Assembly (NCBI RefSeq): GCF_910588665.1
Contig: NZ_CAJUPR010000007.1
Coordinates: forward strand, 1-64,000
Length of the DNA stretch: 64,000 nucleotides
Direction: 5' to 3'
Source: an uncultured Brachyspira sp.
GTDB taxonomy: Bacteria > Spirochaetota > Brachyspiria > Brachyspirales > Brachyspiraceae
In this document: positions 36,886-46,393 of the stretch, one piece after another
Position numbering within the stretch: the stretch's first letter is position 1
Layout of the letters: every line of letters begins with the position of its first letter
Made by a program: the position numbers and the translations under genes
The notes under the pieces: generated by a model
Databases searched by the model: none
The model's input: only the letters and a program-made list of their open reading frames with translations
What the model was told of the DNA's origin: nothing

Positions 36886-38130
36886 ATGCTGAGAAAAAAT
36901 ACTGAGAAAAAAACTATTAAAAGATATGAAAAATCAAAGTTAAAAAAAGAATATATCAGTAAAAGCAAAAAATATGTGGCAAATACCTATGAAAGATTTG
37001 ATTTAGTATTGGAATTAGGAAAAGGCGCTGAATTAAAAGATATTGAAGGAAAAAAATATATTGATTTAGGAAGCGGAATAGGAGTTAATAGCATAGGATA
37101 CGGAAATAAAAATTGGATTAATGCCGTGTCTAATCAGTTAAAAACTCTGCAGCATGCTTCAAATCTGTACTATACAAAACCTTATATTTATTTGGCTGAA
37201 AAACTATGCACTATTACAAAATATGATAAAGTATTTTTCTGTAATTCAGGAGCCGAAGCAAACGAATCTGCAATTAAATTAGCCAGAAAATATTCTTTCA
37301 ATAAATATTCAAACCATGATAATAAATATAAAAGAAATAAAATAGTAACATTAAAGAATTCTTTTCATGGCAGAACTATGGCTGCAATTTCGGCTACAGG
37401 TCAGGATATATTTCATAATTTCTTTTTCCCATTTTTAGAAGGATTTTCATTTGCAGAGGCAGGCAATTATGAAGATACTGTAGAAAAACTTAAAGATAAT
37501 GCATGTGCAGTAATGATGGAGCTTATACAGGGAGAAGGAGGAGTTATACCTCTTAATAAGGAGTATGTGCAGAAAGTCAGAGACTACTGTGAAAAAAACG
37601 ATATACTTTTTATAGCTGATGAAGTTCAGACAGGTGCAGGAAGAACTGGAAAATTTTTATGTTCAGAACATTTCGGCATAAAGCCCGATATAACCACATT
37701 AGCTAAAGGTTTAGGGGGAGGTCTTCCTATAGGTGCTATGCTTATGAATAAAAAATGCTCCGATGTGTTTGCAAAAGGAGATCATGCCTCTACATTCGGA
37801 GCAAATCCTGCGGTTGCGGCTGGAGCTTTGGAAGTATTAAATATAATAGACAAAAAATTATTAAAAGAAGTTGAAAAGAAATCTAAATATATAAAAGATA
37901 AATTATCAAAATTAGATAATATAGAGAGTGTTGATGGTATAGGGCTTATGCTTGGAATAAAGCTTAAAGATGAATTAAATACAAAAGCAATAGCGGAAAA
38001 ATGCATATCAAAAGGGGTTATTCCATTAACTGCAAAAAATAAAATACGGCTGCTTCCTCCTCTTACAATAACATATAAGGAATTGGAAAAAGCTGTTTCA
38101 ATACTCTGTGAATGCATAGAAAATAAATAA
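36886..38130 (+). CDS. argD: Acetylornithine aminotransferase
   Basis: ArgD is the PLP-dependent aminotransferase giving N-acetylornithine. The 414-residue protein shows CNSGAEANESAIKLARKYS (about 123-141), SFHGRTMAA, the ADEVQTGAGRTG loop (about 243-254) and the PLP lysine in TLAKGLGGGLPIGAM (about 268-282). The first 25 residues are a Lys-rich extension (MLRKNTEKKTIKRYEK) not needed by the fold. AAGGAG lies six bases before the ATG. It ends the arg operon; argF and argG are not in this window. Confidence 0.9.
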   Translation: MLRKNTEKKTIKRYEKSKLKKEYISKSKKYVANTYERFDLVLELGKGAELKDIEGKKYIDLGSGIGVNSIGYGNKNWINAVSNQLKTLQHASNLYYTKPYIYLAEKLCTITKYDKVFFCNSGAEANESAIKLARKYSFNKYSNHDNKYKRNKIVTLKNSFHGRTMAAISATGQDIFHNFFFPFLEGFSFAEAGNYEDTVEKLKDNACAVMMELIQGEGGVIPLNKEYVQKVRDYCEKNDILFIADEVQTGAGRTGKFLCSEHFGIKPDITTLAKGLGGGLPIGAMLMNKKCSDVFAKGDHASTFGANPAVAAGALEVLNIIDKKLLKEVEKKSKYIKDKLSKLDNIESVDGIGLMLGIKLKDELNTKAIAEKCISKGVIPLTAKNKIRLLPPLTITYKELEKAVSILCECIENK

Positions 38131-38358
38131 CCATATAAGTTTAATTATTTTATGATTATAAAATATTACAGGCATATTATATATTTATTATTAATATAAA
38201 ATAAGGTGTCTCATACTATGCTTTATCAGGAGTTTATTAAAATAAAATGTTTTAGGGTTTTAGATATTTTATTTTAAAAAATGCATAGTATGAGGCATGT
38301 AAAATATATAAAAAGAAAAATTAATGACTTTTTCAGTATATAAAAAAAAAATTTAAAA
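38131..38358. other. Gap after arg operon with inverted repeat
   Basis: No gene. A perfect 12-bp inverted repeat, CTCATACTATGC (38210-38221) and GCATAGTATGAG (38283-38294), encloses 61 bases. The intervening and flanking DNA is AT-rich. It could fold as a long hairpin or mark a small mobile element edge. Confidence 0.5.
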
Positions 38359-38420
38359 GGTTGTCGGTTGTCGGTTGTCGGTTGTCGGTTGTCGGTTGTC
38401 GGTTGTCGGTTGTCGGTTGT
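38359..38420. repeat. Heptamer tandem repeat (GGTTGTC)8.9
   Basis: Eight perfect copies of GGTTGTC plus six bases of a ninth form a 62-base block with no variation. It is GC-richer than its surroundings and lies between argD and an exonuclease-like gene. Perfect short repeats mutate by slippage, so copy number may vary among strains. Confidence 0.95.
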
Positions 38421-38625
38421 TATTATTTCCATACAATTTATTTTAACACATTTATTTAATTTTGTCAATATAAAAATATATATAAATATCATACACTTAA
38501 GTGATTTTATTCCATAAAAAAATTAATTATCAGTATTAATTTATATTAAAGTACGGTAAAAATATATATTTTCTGCAATTTTATAATGCTTTAAATTTAT
38601 ATATAAAATACTTTATTATCTTTTT
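38421..38625. other. AT-rich gap beside heptamer repeat
   Basis: Nothing coding seen. It lies downstream of the SbcC-like gene, whose stop is at 38626. I see no convincing terminator. Confidence 0.4.
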
Positions 38626-40785
38626 TCAAGATAATTCATGTATTACAGCTTCTTTATATTCCTTCATTATATCTCTTATATAGGCGTCTTTTGTAAATAT
38701 TGCTATAGGAATATTATATTTTATGCTGTATTCTTTTATAAAGTATAATGCCTCTTTTGTTCTGTTATTGTCAAATGTTATAAAAGGATCATCTAATAAT
38801 ATTAATCTTCCGCTTTCATGTATTTTTGTAAGTATTGAAAGACGCATTGCTATATAAACAGCATCTTTTGCTGCAGAAGATAATAATTCAACATTTCTGC
38901 TTTCATTCTGCTTGTCTTTTACCATTATTTTAGATTTATCAAAACCCGACATAGATATTCCTTCATCGGATAATTTTTTTCCCGTTATACAGTTATATAA
39001 AACATTAGCTTCATTAGAAATAGAGCCGAATATATCGTCATTTTTTTTATTTATTTTTAAAAGCATGCTTTCCAATAGTTCCAAAGCTTTTTTTTTCTTT
39101 TTTAAGCTTTTTATCTTCTCATTATTCTCTGCAAATTCGCTTTCAAAATGTACTATGCTGTTATGTATATTATCAGAACTATTAAGCAGTCCCTTAATAT
39201 ATGAAGCATTTGAAATAAATTTATTCATATTTTCTTTTATGCCGCTGATTTCTATTTCTAATTCTTTCAATCTGTTTTCTATGGATTTCATTTCCATTTC
39301 ATTAAAATTGTCAGGATTAATTCCTTTTTCATCAAGTTCTCTTAATATTCTGCCGCAGTTTGCCTCTAATGCCGATATATCCTTAAGTCCCGTATTTTTT
39401 GCTTCGGTCATAAGTTTTGAAAATAATTCTTCGGTATTTTTCAGCATATTATCAAAATATGTTTTTATTTCATAATAGTTTTCTCTATTTTTTACATTTA
39501 ATTTTAAGAATAAATCATTTAATTGCCTGCTGTAATCATTAAAATTAAGCATTGCATCTTCTAATTGTTTTATGTAATTATCAAGCTCTTCATCATTATT
39601 TTTTTCAAGCATCAATTCTATCTTTGCCGATTCTTTTGTCAATATATCCTTAAGTTTTGATAAATCAGTATTATTTGCATTTATATTAAGTTCGGGCAGA
39701 GAGTCCGATATATCATTAATAAGATTATTATTTTTTCCTTCTTTTATAAGCATAAACGGTATAGAAGGAAGTATTATTAAAAACCAATAAGGATTTTTAA
39801 AATATAAACTTAAAAAAGATGATATTAAAATTACGGCGGATAAAAAAACTATTTTCGGTATTATATTATTTTTTTCGCTGAATGAATCTATCTTATTTAG
39901 AGCCTTATCTATCCTAAGCATTATGCTTTCATAGTCGGTTTTATTTCTTTCTAGTGAAGATTTCTGTAAAGTTTCAATTTTGCCTTTCAAGTATGATATT
40001 TTGTTCTCAGCCTCATCTATTTTAATGCTTATATCGTTTATTATTTTTGAATGATCATTTTGCAGATGTATGTTTTCTTTTATAAATTTGTCATTTTTAT
40101 AAAAATTACTGATTTCAGTTATTATATTAAGAAGCTTGTTTTTTTCTTTTGATTTATTTTTTTCTTCTTTCAGCAGATTTAATTTATTATATTCGTTAAT
40201 TTTTTCTTTAATGAGATTATCATTTTCTTTTAATAATTGATTAAGCTCCTCTAATTTATCTTTGCCGCTTATTTCAGTATTTACTTTGCCGTATAAATTT
40301 TCCAACTCTTCTTTAATTTCTTCATTTCTATTCTTTAATTTTTTTAACATAGCAGGTACAGAGCTTTGAGATTTTCCCGAGTATTCCGATTTTATTTCAT
40401 ATATTATCTTTCCTAAATCTACATCCGAAGCAAATAATTTTTTCTTTATTTCACTTTCCCAATCTTTGGAATCTTTTTTGCTGTCCGACATCTCAAATAT
40501 TATTTCGCTTTGTCTTATAGAATAAAGATTATTATAAGACTGCGGATGAATCTTTAAAGCTTCGTCTATTTCTGGCTCAGTGCTTATATCTATATCATCT
40601 CCGTATCTTGATTTTATTTGTTTTGCAAATGATGATGTCTTTTTATTTTCTGAAAACAGAAGCATTAATGAATCGAATATTGTAGTTTTACCTGATTCAT
40701 TTTCTCCGTAAAATAATGTAAGTTTATCCGATATTTCAAAAGATTTATTTTTAAACTTTCCGAAGTTATTTAGATTAAGCGTCAT
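38626..40785 (-). CDS. SbcC/YhaN-like SMC-type ATPase
   Basis: 719 residues. The N-terminus has GKFKNKSFEI and the Walker A FYGENESGKTTIFDSL (about 25-40); two long coiled coils follow, interrupted by a hydrophobic pair (about 310-350) rather than a zinc hook (no CxxC). The C-terminus has LLSSAAKDAVYIAMRLSIL and Walker B RLILLDDPF (about 660-668). This matches YhaN, partner of a YhaO/SbcD-type nuclease, which is the gene just upstream; together they form an Mre11/Rad50-like complex for DNA ends. The hydrophobic pair could give membrane association. Activity and targets are inferred. Confidence 0.75.
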   Translation of the reverse strand: MTLNLNNFGKFKNKSFEISDKLTLFYGENESGKTTIFDSLMLLFSENKKTSSFAKQIKSRYGDDIDISTEPEIDEALKIHPQSYNNLYSIRQSEIIFEMSDSKKDSKDWESEIKKKLFASDVDLGKIIYEIKSEYSGKSQSSVPAMLKKLKNRNEEIKEELENLYGKVNTEISGKDKLEELNQLLKENDNLIKEKINEYNKLNLLKEEKNKSKEKNKLLNIITEISNFYKNDKFIKENIHLQNDHSKIINDISIKIDEAENKISYLKGKIETLQKSSLERNKTDYESIMLRIDKALNKIDSFSEKNNIIPKIVFLSAVILISSFLSLYFKNPYWFLIILPSIPFMLIKEGKNNNLINDISDSLPELNINANNTDLSKLKDILTKESAKIELMLEKNNDEELDNYIKQLEDAMLNFNDYSRQLNDLFLKLNVKNRENYYEIKTYFDNMLKNTEELFSKLMTEAKNTGLKDISALEANCGRILRELDEKGINPDNFNEMEMKSIENRLKELEIEISGIKENMNKFISNASYIKGLLNSSDNIHNSIVHFESEFAENNEKIKSLKKKKKALELLESMLLKINKKNDDIFGSISNEANVLYNCITGKKLSDEGISMSGFDKSKIMVKDKQNESRNVELLSSAAKDAVYIAMRLSILTKIHESGRLILLDDPFITFDNNRTKEALYFIKEYSIKYNIPIAIFTKDAYIRDIMKEYKEAVIHELS

Positions 40786-40801
40786 TTTTATTTTCCGTTA
40801 T

Positions 40802-41872
40802 TTATCTTTTTTTATTCTGCAATGCTGAATATATTTTTTCAATACCTATTCTTCTTGCAGTTTCGACAATTTCCAAATCTTCCTCATTATTGGTATTAAA
40901 TTCATATTCATCAGCTACAGATAAAAATTCTTTAATAATGCTTTCGCTGTAAGCATTTTCAAGTAAAAATAATTCTTTGGTTTTTATATTAAAATCATGA
41001 ACATATTTTGAATATTTGTTTTTTATAGAATTTATTTTTTCATAAATATCATTTTCATCTTCAGCTATTCCGTAAATATTAATATCTATAGTATCATTTG
41101 AATTCCACTGCAAAGCCTTCTGTTCTAAATTATATAAATTATCAATATTAATATTGTATATTCTGTATTCCCCTGCATTTTCTATATTAATAAACTTTTT
41201 ATTCATAATGCCGTTTTCAATTTCTAAGGCTAAGCATCTTCTTGCCCCGATTTCAGATTTAGATCTTCTCCAAACTCTGGCGGAACCCGTGTATATTATT
41301 TCTATATTCTGAATATTAATCTGCATTTGTTTATGTATATGTCCCGCTACAGCTATATCAGGAGATATTTTTTTTATGATATCTATAGGTATGCTTGCTG
41401 TTTCCTCATTTTCTTCTACAGCCCATAATGTACCTTCAATTATTCCATGCGCTATTAATATTCTTTTATCTCCATTTAGGCTTTTTATTTTTTTGTTTAA
41501 ATCATTGTCTATAATATATTTTTCGCTGTAGGGTAAAGCCAAAATATCTAAATTATAAATATTAAAAAAACTTATATCCTCTATTACTGCAACATTTTCA
41601 GGAAAATTTAATTTATTTAATGTTATGCCTTTAGACCTTAAACTCTCATGATTACCTTTAAGCAGATATACATTCTTTTTATAATTTTCCATTTTTTCAG
41701 AAAATATATCTTTTAACTGCTGTAAATCTTCAAAAGTATTGAATGTATCACCAAGAAAAAATAAAGCGTCATAGTCTAAGGCTTTTTCAGCTATTTCATC
41801 TAATACAGAAAGAGAATAATCTTTTTCCTGAACACTTAAATGCAAATCGCTTGACATTAATAATTTTGGCAT
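40802..41872 (-). CDS. SbcD/YhaO-like metallophosphoesterase
   Basis: 356 residues. The calcineurin-like motifs are complete: SSDLHLSVQEKD (about 7-18), FFLGDTFN (about 38-45), LKGNHES (about 73-79), IAHGII (about 139-144) and AGHIHKQM (about 172-179), ligands for two metals. A C-terminal capping region follows. Paired with the SMC-like ATPase 16 bases downstream, it is the likely nuclease subunit of a Mre11/Rad50-type complex. It is the upstream member of the pair. Confidence 0.8.
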   Translation of the reverse strand: MPKLLMSSDLHLSVQEKDYSLSVLDEIAEKALDYDALFFLGDTFNTFEDLQQLKDIFSEKMENYKKNVYLLKGNHESLRSKGITLNKLNFPENVAVIEDISFFNIYNLDILALPYSEKYIIDNDLNKKIKSLNGDKRILIAHGIIEGTLWAVEENEETASIPIDIIKKISPDIAVAGHIHKQMQINIQNIEIIYTGSARVWRRSKSEIGARRCLALEIENGIMNKKFINIENAGEYRIYNINIDNLYNLEQKALQWNSNDTIDINIYGIAEDENDIYEKINSIKNKYSKYVHDFNIKTKELFLLENAYSESIIKEFLSVADEYEFNTNNEEDLEIVETARRIGIEKIYSALQNKKR

Positions 41873-42029
41873 AAATAATCTTCTTTATAAAATAAAATTA
41901 ATAAAAAATAAAACTGTATCTTTGTATTATAAATCATATATTTTAATTAATCAATATTTATTTATACATGTATTGAAATTTAATTTATATAGCGGTATTA
42001 TCAATATACTTATATTTTGGAGCTGATTT

Positions 42030-42707
42030 ATGGATATAAAATATGCTGAGCATTTAATGGAGATATATAAAAATAAAAAGCTTTATGAAAGAATGAAAAG
42101 GAGACTTGAATATTTTGAAAGAGTTTTTAAAAGAGACAATGATCATAGATTATTTGCCGAGCTTGCTTTTTGTATATGTACGCCTCAGACAAAAGCCAGA
42201 AGCGGAGCCGCTGCTATAGTTAATCTATACAATAATAATTTGCTTTTTAAAGGAAGCGCAGAAAAAGTTGCTTCAATACTGATTAAGCATGTAAGATTTC
42301 ATAATATGAAAGCGGAGAATATAGTATTGGCAAGAAAACTGTATTTTCCTAATGAAAAGTTTATATTAAAATACAGAATAAATGAAGCTTTAAAAAATGA
42401 TTCTATGGTTGAATTAAGAAATGCTTTAGCAAAAGAAGTAAAAGGATACGGTCTTAAAGAGGCAAGCCATTTTCTTAGAAATATAGGATTCGGACAAAAA
42501 ATAGCTATACTTGACAGACATATAATGCGGGTAATGGATAAGCTTAGTATTCTGCCTGAAGGTATGACTCCTAAAACCAGCCTTACAAAAAGTAATTATC
42601 TTAAATGCGAAAAAAGTCTATTAGAATATTCAAAAAGCGAAAAAATACCTATGGAATATTTGGATTTCGTATTTTGGTATGATGCTACTAATGATATATT
42701 TAAATAA
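42030..42707 (+). CDS. 8-oxoguanine DNA glycosylase/lyase, Ogg2 type
   Basis: The 225-residue helix-hairpin-helix enzyme excises 8-oxoguanine and nicks the abasic site. It has ELAFCICTPQTKARSGAAAI (about 44-63), the HhH with catalytic Lys (VKGYGLKEASHFLRNIGFG, Lys about 139), the catalytic Asp in IAILDRHIMRVM, and the C-terminal PMEYLDFVFWYDATNDIFK ending. This is the archaeal-type Ogg2 family, also found in some bacteria. The gene stands alone with no visible Shine-Dalgarno of note; AGC is near the ATG. Confidence 0.85.
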   Translation: MDIKYAEHLMEIYKNKKLYERMKRRLEYFERVFKRDNDHRLFAELAFCICTPQTKARSGAAAIVNLYNNNLLFKGSAEKVASILIKHVRFHNMKAENIVLARKLYFPNEKFILKYRINEALKNDSMVELRNALAKEVKGYGLKEASHFLRNIGFGQKIAILDRHIMRVMDKLSILPEGMTPKTSLTKSNYLKCEKSLLEYSKSEKIPMEYLDFVFWYDATNDIFK

Positions 42708-43053
42708 TGTATAAAAAATAACAAATAAACCAAATAATAAAAGATAATATTAGAAATAAGGAATAATAAAATAAAAATAAAAAATTTTATCAGAAATATA
42801 AAAATTGAGGGCTTCTGGAATTCGTAAGAGTGACATAACCTTTAAGTAAACAGTATTTATTAGCAAAAATAAAAAATAATAATGTTTTAGCGAGTTTATC
42901 AGCAGCAATAAAAAATCTTATATAATATAATTTTTAAAAATTAAAATCTTTTATTAAATTAATTTTATACTGTTTTAATATATAATTAAAACTTTTATTT
43001 TTTATAAAAATAATTTATAATAAAAATATAACTAGAGCGGGAGGAAATAAACT
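42708..43053. other. Gap with degenerate palindromic element
   Basis: At 42799-42862 a decayed copy of the element near argJ can be read (TAAAAATTG at the left; AACCTTTAAG and TATTTATTA at the right). The remainder is AT-rich, leading to the GGGAGGA ribosome site of the CAP gene. No gene. Confidence 0.5.
42799..42862. repeat. Degenerate palindromic element, third locus
   Basis: Compared with the copy at 46.3 kb read in reverse, it shares TCTGG, ATTC, TGACA and AACCTTTAAG, with TTTATTA at the right arm. It is too diverged to form a perfect hairpin. Confidence 0.5.
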
Positions 43054-43827
43054 ATGAAGCAATTAAAAATAGTTATAATACTTATGTTTATATCAGTTTT
43101 AGCATTAAATGCCGATACAATAGAAGATGAAATATTCAGATTAATTAATTTAGAAAGAAGCAAAGTTGCTCTTGCTCCTCTTCCTAATAATCAAAGACTG
43201 CATTCTTTGGCATTATATCATGCCGATAATATGGCTAATAATAAATTTTTAAGCAATATTGACTTAGACGGATTGACTACCAAAGACAGACAAATAAAAT
43301 TATATCCTGAAATGGTAGGAAATATAAGCGAAAGTTTATATAAGCTTGATGTTATTCCGTTTACCGATAAAAAAGCTGCTGAAAGTATTGTAAAAAATTT
43401 AATGGCAACTCCTGACAGCAAAAAAAATATATTAGATAAAAACTTCAATGCCGTAGGTGTAGGAGCAGTAAAAAGAGGTCTCGGCGTATATGTTGCTTTA
43501 ACATTTGCAGATATAGTTGCAGAATCTGTGGATTTTAATCCGACTGCAAAATTAGGAGATGATATAAATATAAAATACAGAATTCTAAATAAAGCCGCAT
43601 CAACCGATTTTAAATTAGCTGTGGAAACTGCAGATAAAGAAGCACGTATCATAGGAGATGACGGAAAAACATATATAGGAAAAGTAATATATGATTTAAA
43701 AGATTTAGGCAATTCCATATTGGGAAAAACTTTCAAAGCGGAGTACGGCAAAGGAGAGTATAAAATATCTATTTTATATAAAGGTCATCATTTTTTAAGC
43801 AATGTAAGAACAATAACTATAGAATAA
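43054..43827 (+). CDS. CAP/SCP-domain exported protein
   Basis: 257 residues: signal peptide (MKQLKIVIILMFISVLALNA), then a CAP domain (about 25-150) with the opening IFRLINLERSK, HSLALYHADNMANNKF (the usual HAxxMAxxxFxSH, but the final His is Asn) and VGVGAVKRGLGVYVALTFAD. The canonical GEN motif is GNIS, so the usual His/Glu pair is lost. A second beta-rich domain (about 155-257) with LGDDINIKYRI follows. Periplasmic or secreted, function unknown. GGGAGG supports the start; exbD is 22 bases downstream. Confidence 0.72.
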   Translation: MKQLKIVIILMFISVLALNADTIEDEIFRLINLERSKVALAPLPNNQRLHSLALYHADNMANNKFLSNIDLDGLTTKDRQIKLYPEMVGNISESLYKLDVIPFTDKKAAESIVKNLMATPDSKKNILDKNFNAVGVGAVKRGLGVYVALTFADIVAESVDFNPTAKLGDDINIKYRILNKAASTDFKLAVETADKEARIIGDDGKTYIGKVIYDLKDLGNSILGKTFKAEYGKGEYKISILYKGHHFLSNVRTITIE

Positions 43828-43849
43828 TATTTCAGCGCGGAAAATATAA

Positions 43850-44260
43850 ATGAAATTCAGAAGAAGATTCAACATAAAAAGCGGAATAGATTTAACCCCC
43901 ATGATAGATATAGTATTTAACCTGCTTATATTTTTTATGGTTGGTTCTACCATTATAGAAACTCCTCAAATAGAAATAAGTCTGCCTAAATCCGAATCTG
44001 CCAAGGGAAGCGAAAAGAATGAAACTATAGTAATAAGCATATCAAAAGACGGCAGAAAATATATTAATGGCTATGAATCCGAGAATCTGAATGATGATCT
44101 TAAAGAGATTTCTAATACTGAAGGAGAATTAGAAAAGCCCGTTGAAATACGCTCAGATGAAGATGTAAAAACTCAAATATTAATATCGGTTATAGACAGC
44201 ATAAAAAATGCGGGATTTACAAGATTAAGTATAGCTGCAGAAACAAAAGAAATCAACTAA
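43850..44260 (+). CDS. exbD: ExbD/TolR-type biopolymer transport protein
   Basis: 136 residues with the family's N-terminal cytoplasmic stretch, one membrane helix (DLTPMIDIVFNLLIFFMVGS, about 12-31) and a periplasmic domain. The functional Asp in the helix (PMIDIVFN) is conserved. ExbD works with ExbB to use the proton gradient for outer-membrane energisation. No exbB or tonB is present nearby; it follows the CAP gene and probably shares its transcript. Confidence 0.82.
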   Translation: MKFRRRFNIKSGIDLTPMIDIVFNLLIFFMVGSTIIETPQIEISLPKSESAKGSEKNETIVISISKDGRKYINGYESENLNDDLKEISNTEGELEKPVEIRSDEDVKTQILISVIDSIKNAGFTRLSIAAETKEIN

Positions 44261-44306
44261 AAACTTTAAATAAAAAATTATTATTTTTTATTGCTGCGCT
44301 TTATTT

Positions 44307-46268
44307 TTAATTATATGTTGCCCATTCATAATCATAGTCATACTCTTTATAATTGCCTTTAAATACGACTCCTTTTACTATTAAATTTTCATCTAATATA
44401 ACTAAATCTGCTATATATCCTTCCTTTATTCTGCCGTATTTATCATCTATGCCCATAACTTTGGCAGGATAAAGCGAAGCCATTTTTAAAGCCTCTTCCG
44501 CAGCAGCCCCTACATGATTAACTACATTTCTTACCGACTGACTCATTGTAATAGAAGCTCCTCCTAAAGTACCATTATCATCTATAAGTTTATTTCCATC
44601 TCTATGTATTTTTTTACCCGCCCAAATATATTCTTTTATATCTGAAGCGGCAGGTGCAATTGCATCGGTTACTATACATATATGACCTGTTTTTAATTTG
44701 TATGCAAGCTCCACTGAGGCAAAATCGCAATGTACGCCGTCGCATATTAATCCTGCATATATATCTTTATTGTCAAGCACAGCTCCTACAGCGCCCGGTT
44801 CTCTTGAGCCCCATGGACGCATAGCATTAAACAAATGAGTTGCAAAAGTTATTCCGTAAGGTATTTTTTCTTTGATTTCATTATATGTTCCGTTAGTATG
44901 TCCTACAGATACAATCTTTCCAGCTTGTGCAAAATCTTTTATTATTTCTCCTTCAACAGTTTCGGGAGCCAATGTAACCATAACGCATTTTGAAAGTTTT
45001 ATTTTTTCTATCATTTCTTTATTAGGTTCTCTTATAAATTTATTATTATGTATGCCTCTTTTTTCATGTGAAATATAAGGTCCTTCAAAATGGATGCCTA
45101 AAACTCCGAGTACAGATAAATCTTCTATATTATTAAATAAATCTATAATCTTAAGCATATAATCGTCGCCGTTAGTGATAATTGTAGGTAAATATGAGGT
45201 GCATCCGTATCTCTGACAAACTTCATTAATATTTTTAAGCGTTTCAGCAGACGGATTAATATTAATATCATAACCTCCTATGCCATTAACTTGCAGATCT
45301 ATATAGCCGGGAGCAACTATTTTACCGCCTAAATCTATTCTTGTAATAACTGCATCAACATCTATTTCTTTTTCTACGCTTTTGATAACATTGTTTTCTA
45401 TAACAATGCAGTGCCCTTCTATAAACTTCTCGCCGTCAAATATTTTTATGTTGGTAAGTGCATAGTAGGATTTATAGAGTCCTTTAATAAGTTCTTTAGG
45501 ATGCAGGCTTTTGCTTTCCAAACTTTTAGCATATTTATAAGTTTTTACTTTTAAATCGCTGCTTGCCTCTTCATCGGCTACTATTATTAGTTTCTTATGC
45601 TCCTGAAGTACCGAAGTAGGGTAGAATTGACTTATTGCACCTTCTACGCAATGGGCTAAAGAATCCGACACATCATATCCATTAGCCATTACAAGCACAT
45701 ATCTTGCATTAAAAGCCTCTTCAAATCCTAATGTAAATCCTTCTTTCGGAAACATTTCCATAGGCATATTTAATTTTCTAGATTCATAGCTTCTTATTAT
45801 TTCGCTTATCTTCTTATCTCTTACGCTTCCTTCAAGCGAAGAACTTGGAGTATTAAGAAGAAAACTTCCGTCCTCAGCTAATGTATCTATTAATAATGTT
45901 ATATTTCCCAATTTTTTTATTAAATTAGCCATTCTTTTAGCTTCTTCTTTTCTGTTTGCTATATTGCTGTCAAATAAATGCACATTTTCTTCAGGTATAT
46001 CTATAAAATTTAAAAAATTATCTTTTAAATATTTCTGAGATATATTAGAATCTATATATTCTCCTGATGAAACTATATGTATATTTTTAAATGATACAAT
46101 ATTGTCATTATAAAAAGACAGCAGTTTCTGATAATATGCTTTATTAACATATCTTAAAGGAAAAGACAGTACGAAAGGCTTATCTTTATCCGAATAATCC
46201 AGCATACATTTTACTGTATAATAAGCAGTCCACTCATAAACGCTTTCATTTGTGATAATAATTCTCAT
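44307..46268 (-). CDS. NagB-like/NagA fusion protein
   Basis: 653 residues in two parts. Residues about 1-245 align to NagB in order (SSGEYIDSN, DIPEENVHLFD, TLAEDGSFLLNTPSSSLEGS, EEASSDLKVKTYKY) but lose the MDEY aspartate (Gly), the catalytic His (Ser) and Glu (Thr) and the GGTP loop. Residues about 275-650 are a complete N-acetylglucosamine-6-phosphate deacetylase: metal Glu in GIHFEGPYIS, His in VSVGHTNG and ATHLFNAMRP, CDGVH, and the catalytic Asp in IVTDAIAPA. So NagA chemistry is likely intact and the NagB part non-catalytic. It could bind product or an allosteric ligand (inference). A TTATTATATTCTCC ribosome region (GGAGA) precedes the start. Confidence 0.82.
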   Translation of the reverse strand: MRIIITNESVYEWTAYYTVKCMLDYSDKDKPFVLSFPLRYVNKAYYQKLLSFYNDNIVSFKNIHIVSSGEYIDSNISQKYLKDNFLNFIDIPEENVHLFDSNIANRKEEAKRMANLIKKLGNITLLIDTLAEDGSFLLNTPSSSLEGSVRDKKISEIIRSYESRKLNMPMEMFPKEGFTLGFEEAFNARYVLVMANGYDVSDSLAHCVEGAISQFYPTSVLQEHKKLIIVADEEASSDLKVKTYKYAKSLESKSLHPKELIKGLYKSYYALTNIKIFDGEKFIEGHCIVIENNVIKSVEKEIDVDAVITRIDLGGKIVAPGYIDLQVNGIGGYDININPSAETLKNINEVCQRYGCTSYLPTIITNGDDYMLKIIDLFNNIEDLSVLGVLGIHFEGPYISHEKRGIHNNKFIREPNKEMIEKIKLSKCVMVTLAPETVEGEIIKDFAQAGKIVSVGHTNGTYNEIKEKIPYGITFATHLFNAMRPWGSREPGAVGAVLDNKDIYAGLICDGVHCDFASVELAYKLKTGHICIVTDAIAPAASDIKEYIWAGKKIHRDGNKLIDDNGTLGGASITMSQSVRNVVNHVGAAAEEALKMASLYPAKVMGIDDKYGRIKEGYIADLVILDENLIVKGVVFKGNYKEYDYDYEWATYN

Positions 46269-46313
46269 AATAATATATTCTCCTTATAAATTATTATTTA
46301 TTATTGTTGCTAA

Positions 46314-46373
46314 TAAAAATTGTTCGCTTAAAGGTTCTGTCATTCTTTGAATGCCAGAGGCTCACAATTTTTA
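46314..46373. repeat. Palindromic element copy in reverse orientation
   Basis: 10-bp arms TAAAAATTGT (46314-46323) and ACAATTTTTA (46364-46373) enclose an imperfect hairpin (CTGTCATTC-TTT-GAATGCCAG). In reverse it shares AACCTTTAAG and GAGCCTCTGG with the copies at 34.6 kb and 42.8 kb. Confidence 0.75.
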
Positions 46374-46393
46374 TAATTTATTACTATAACATT

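Noticed and set aside
38359..38420. Possible CRISPR array
   Set aside because: Repeats are 7 bases with no spacers; no cas gene is present in the window.
38274..38492. Open frame across the heptamer repeat giving a repetitive Thr-Asp-Asn-Arg-Gln-Pro peptide
   Set aside because: The frame is created by the perfect 7-base repeat, lacks a ribosome site, and has no non-repeat coding pattern.
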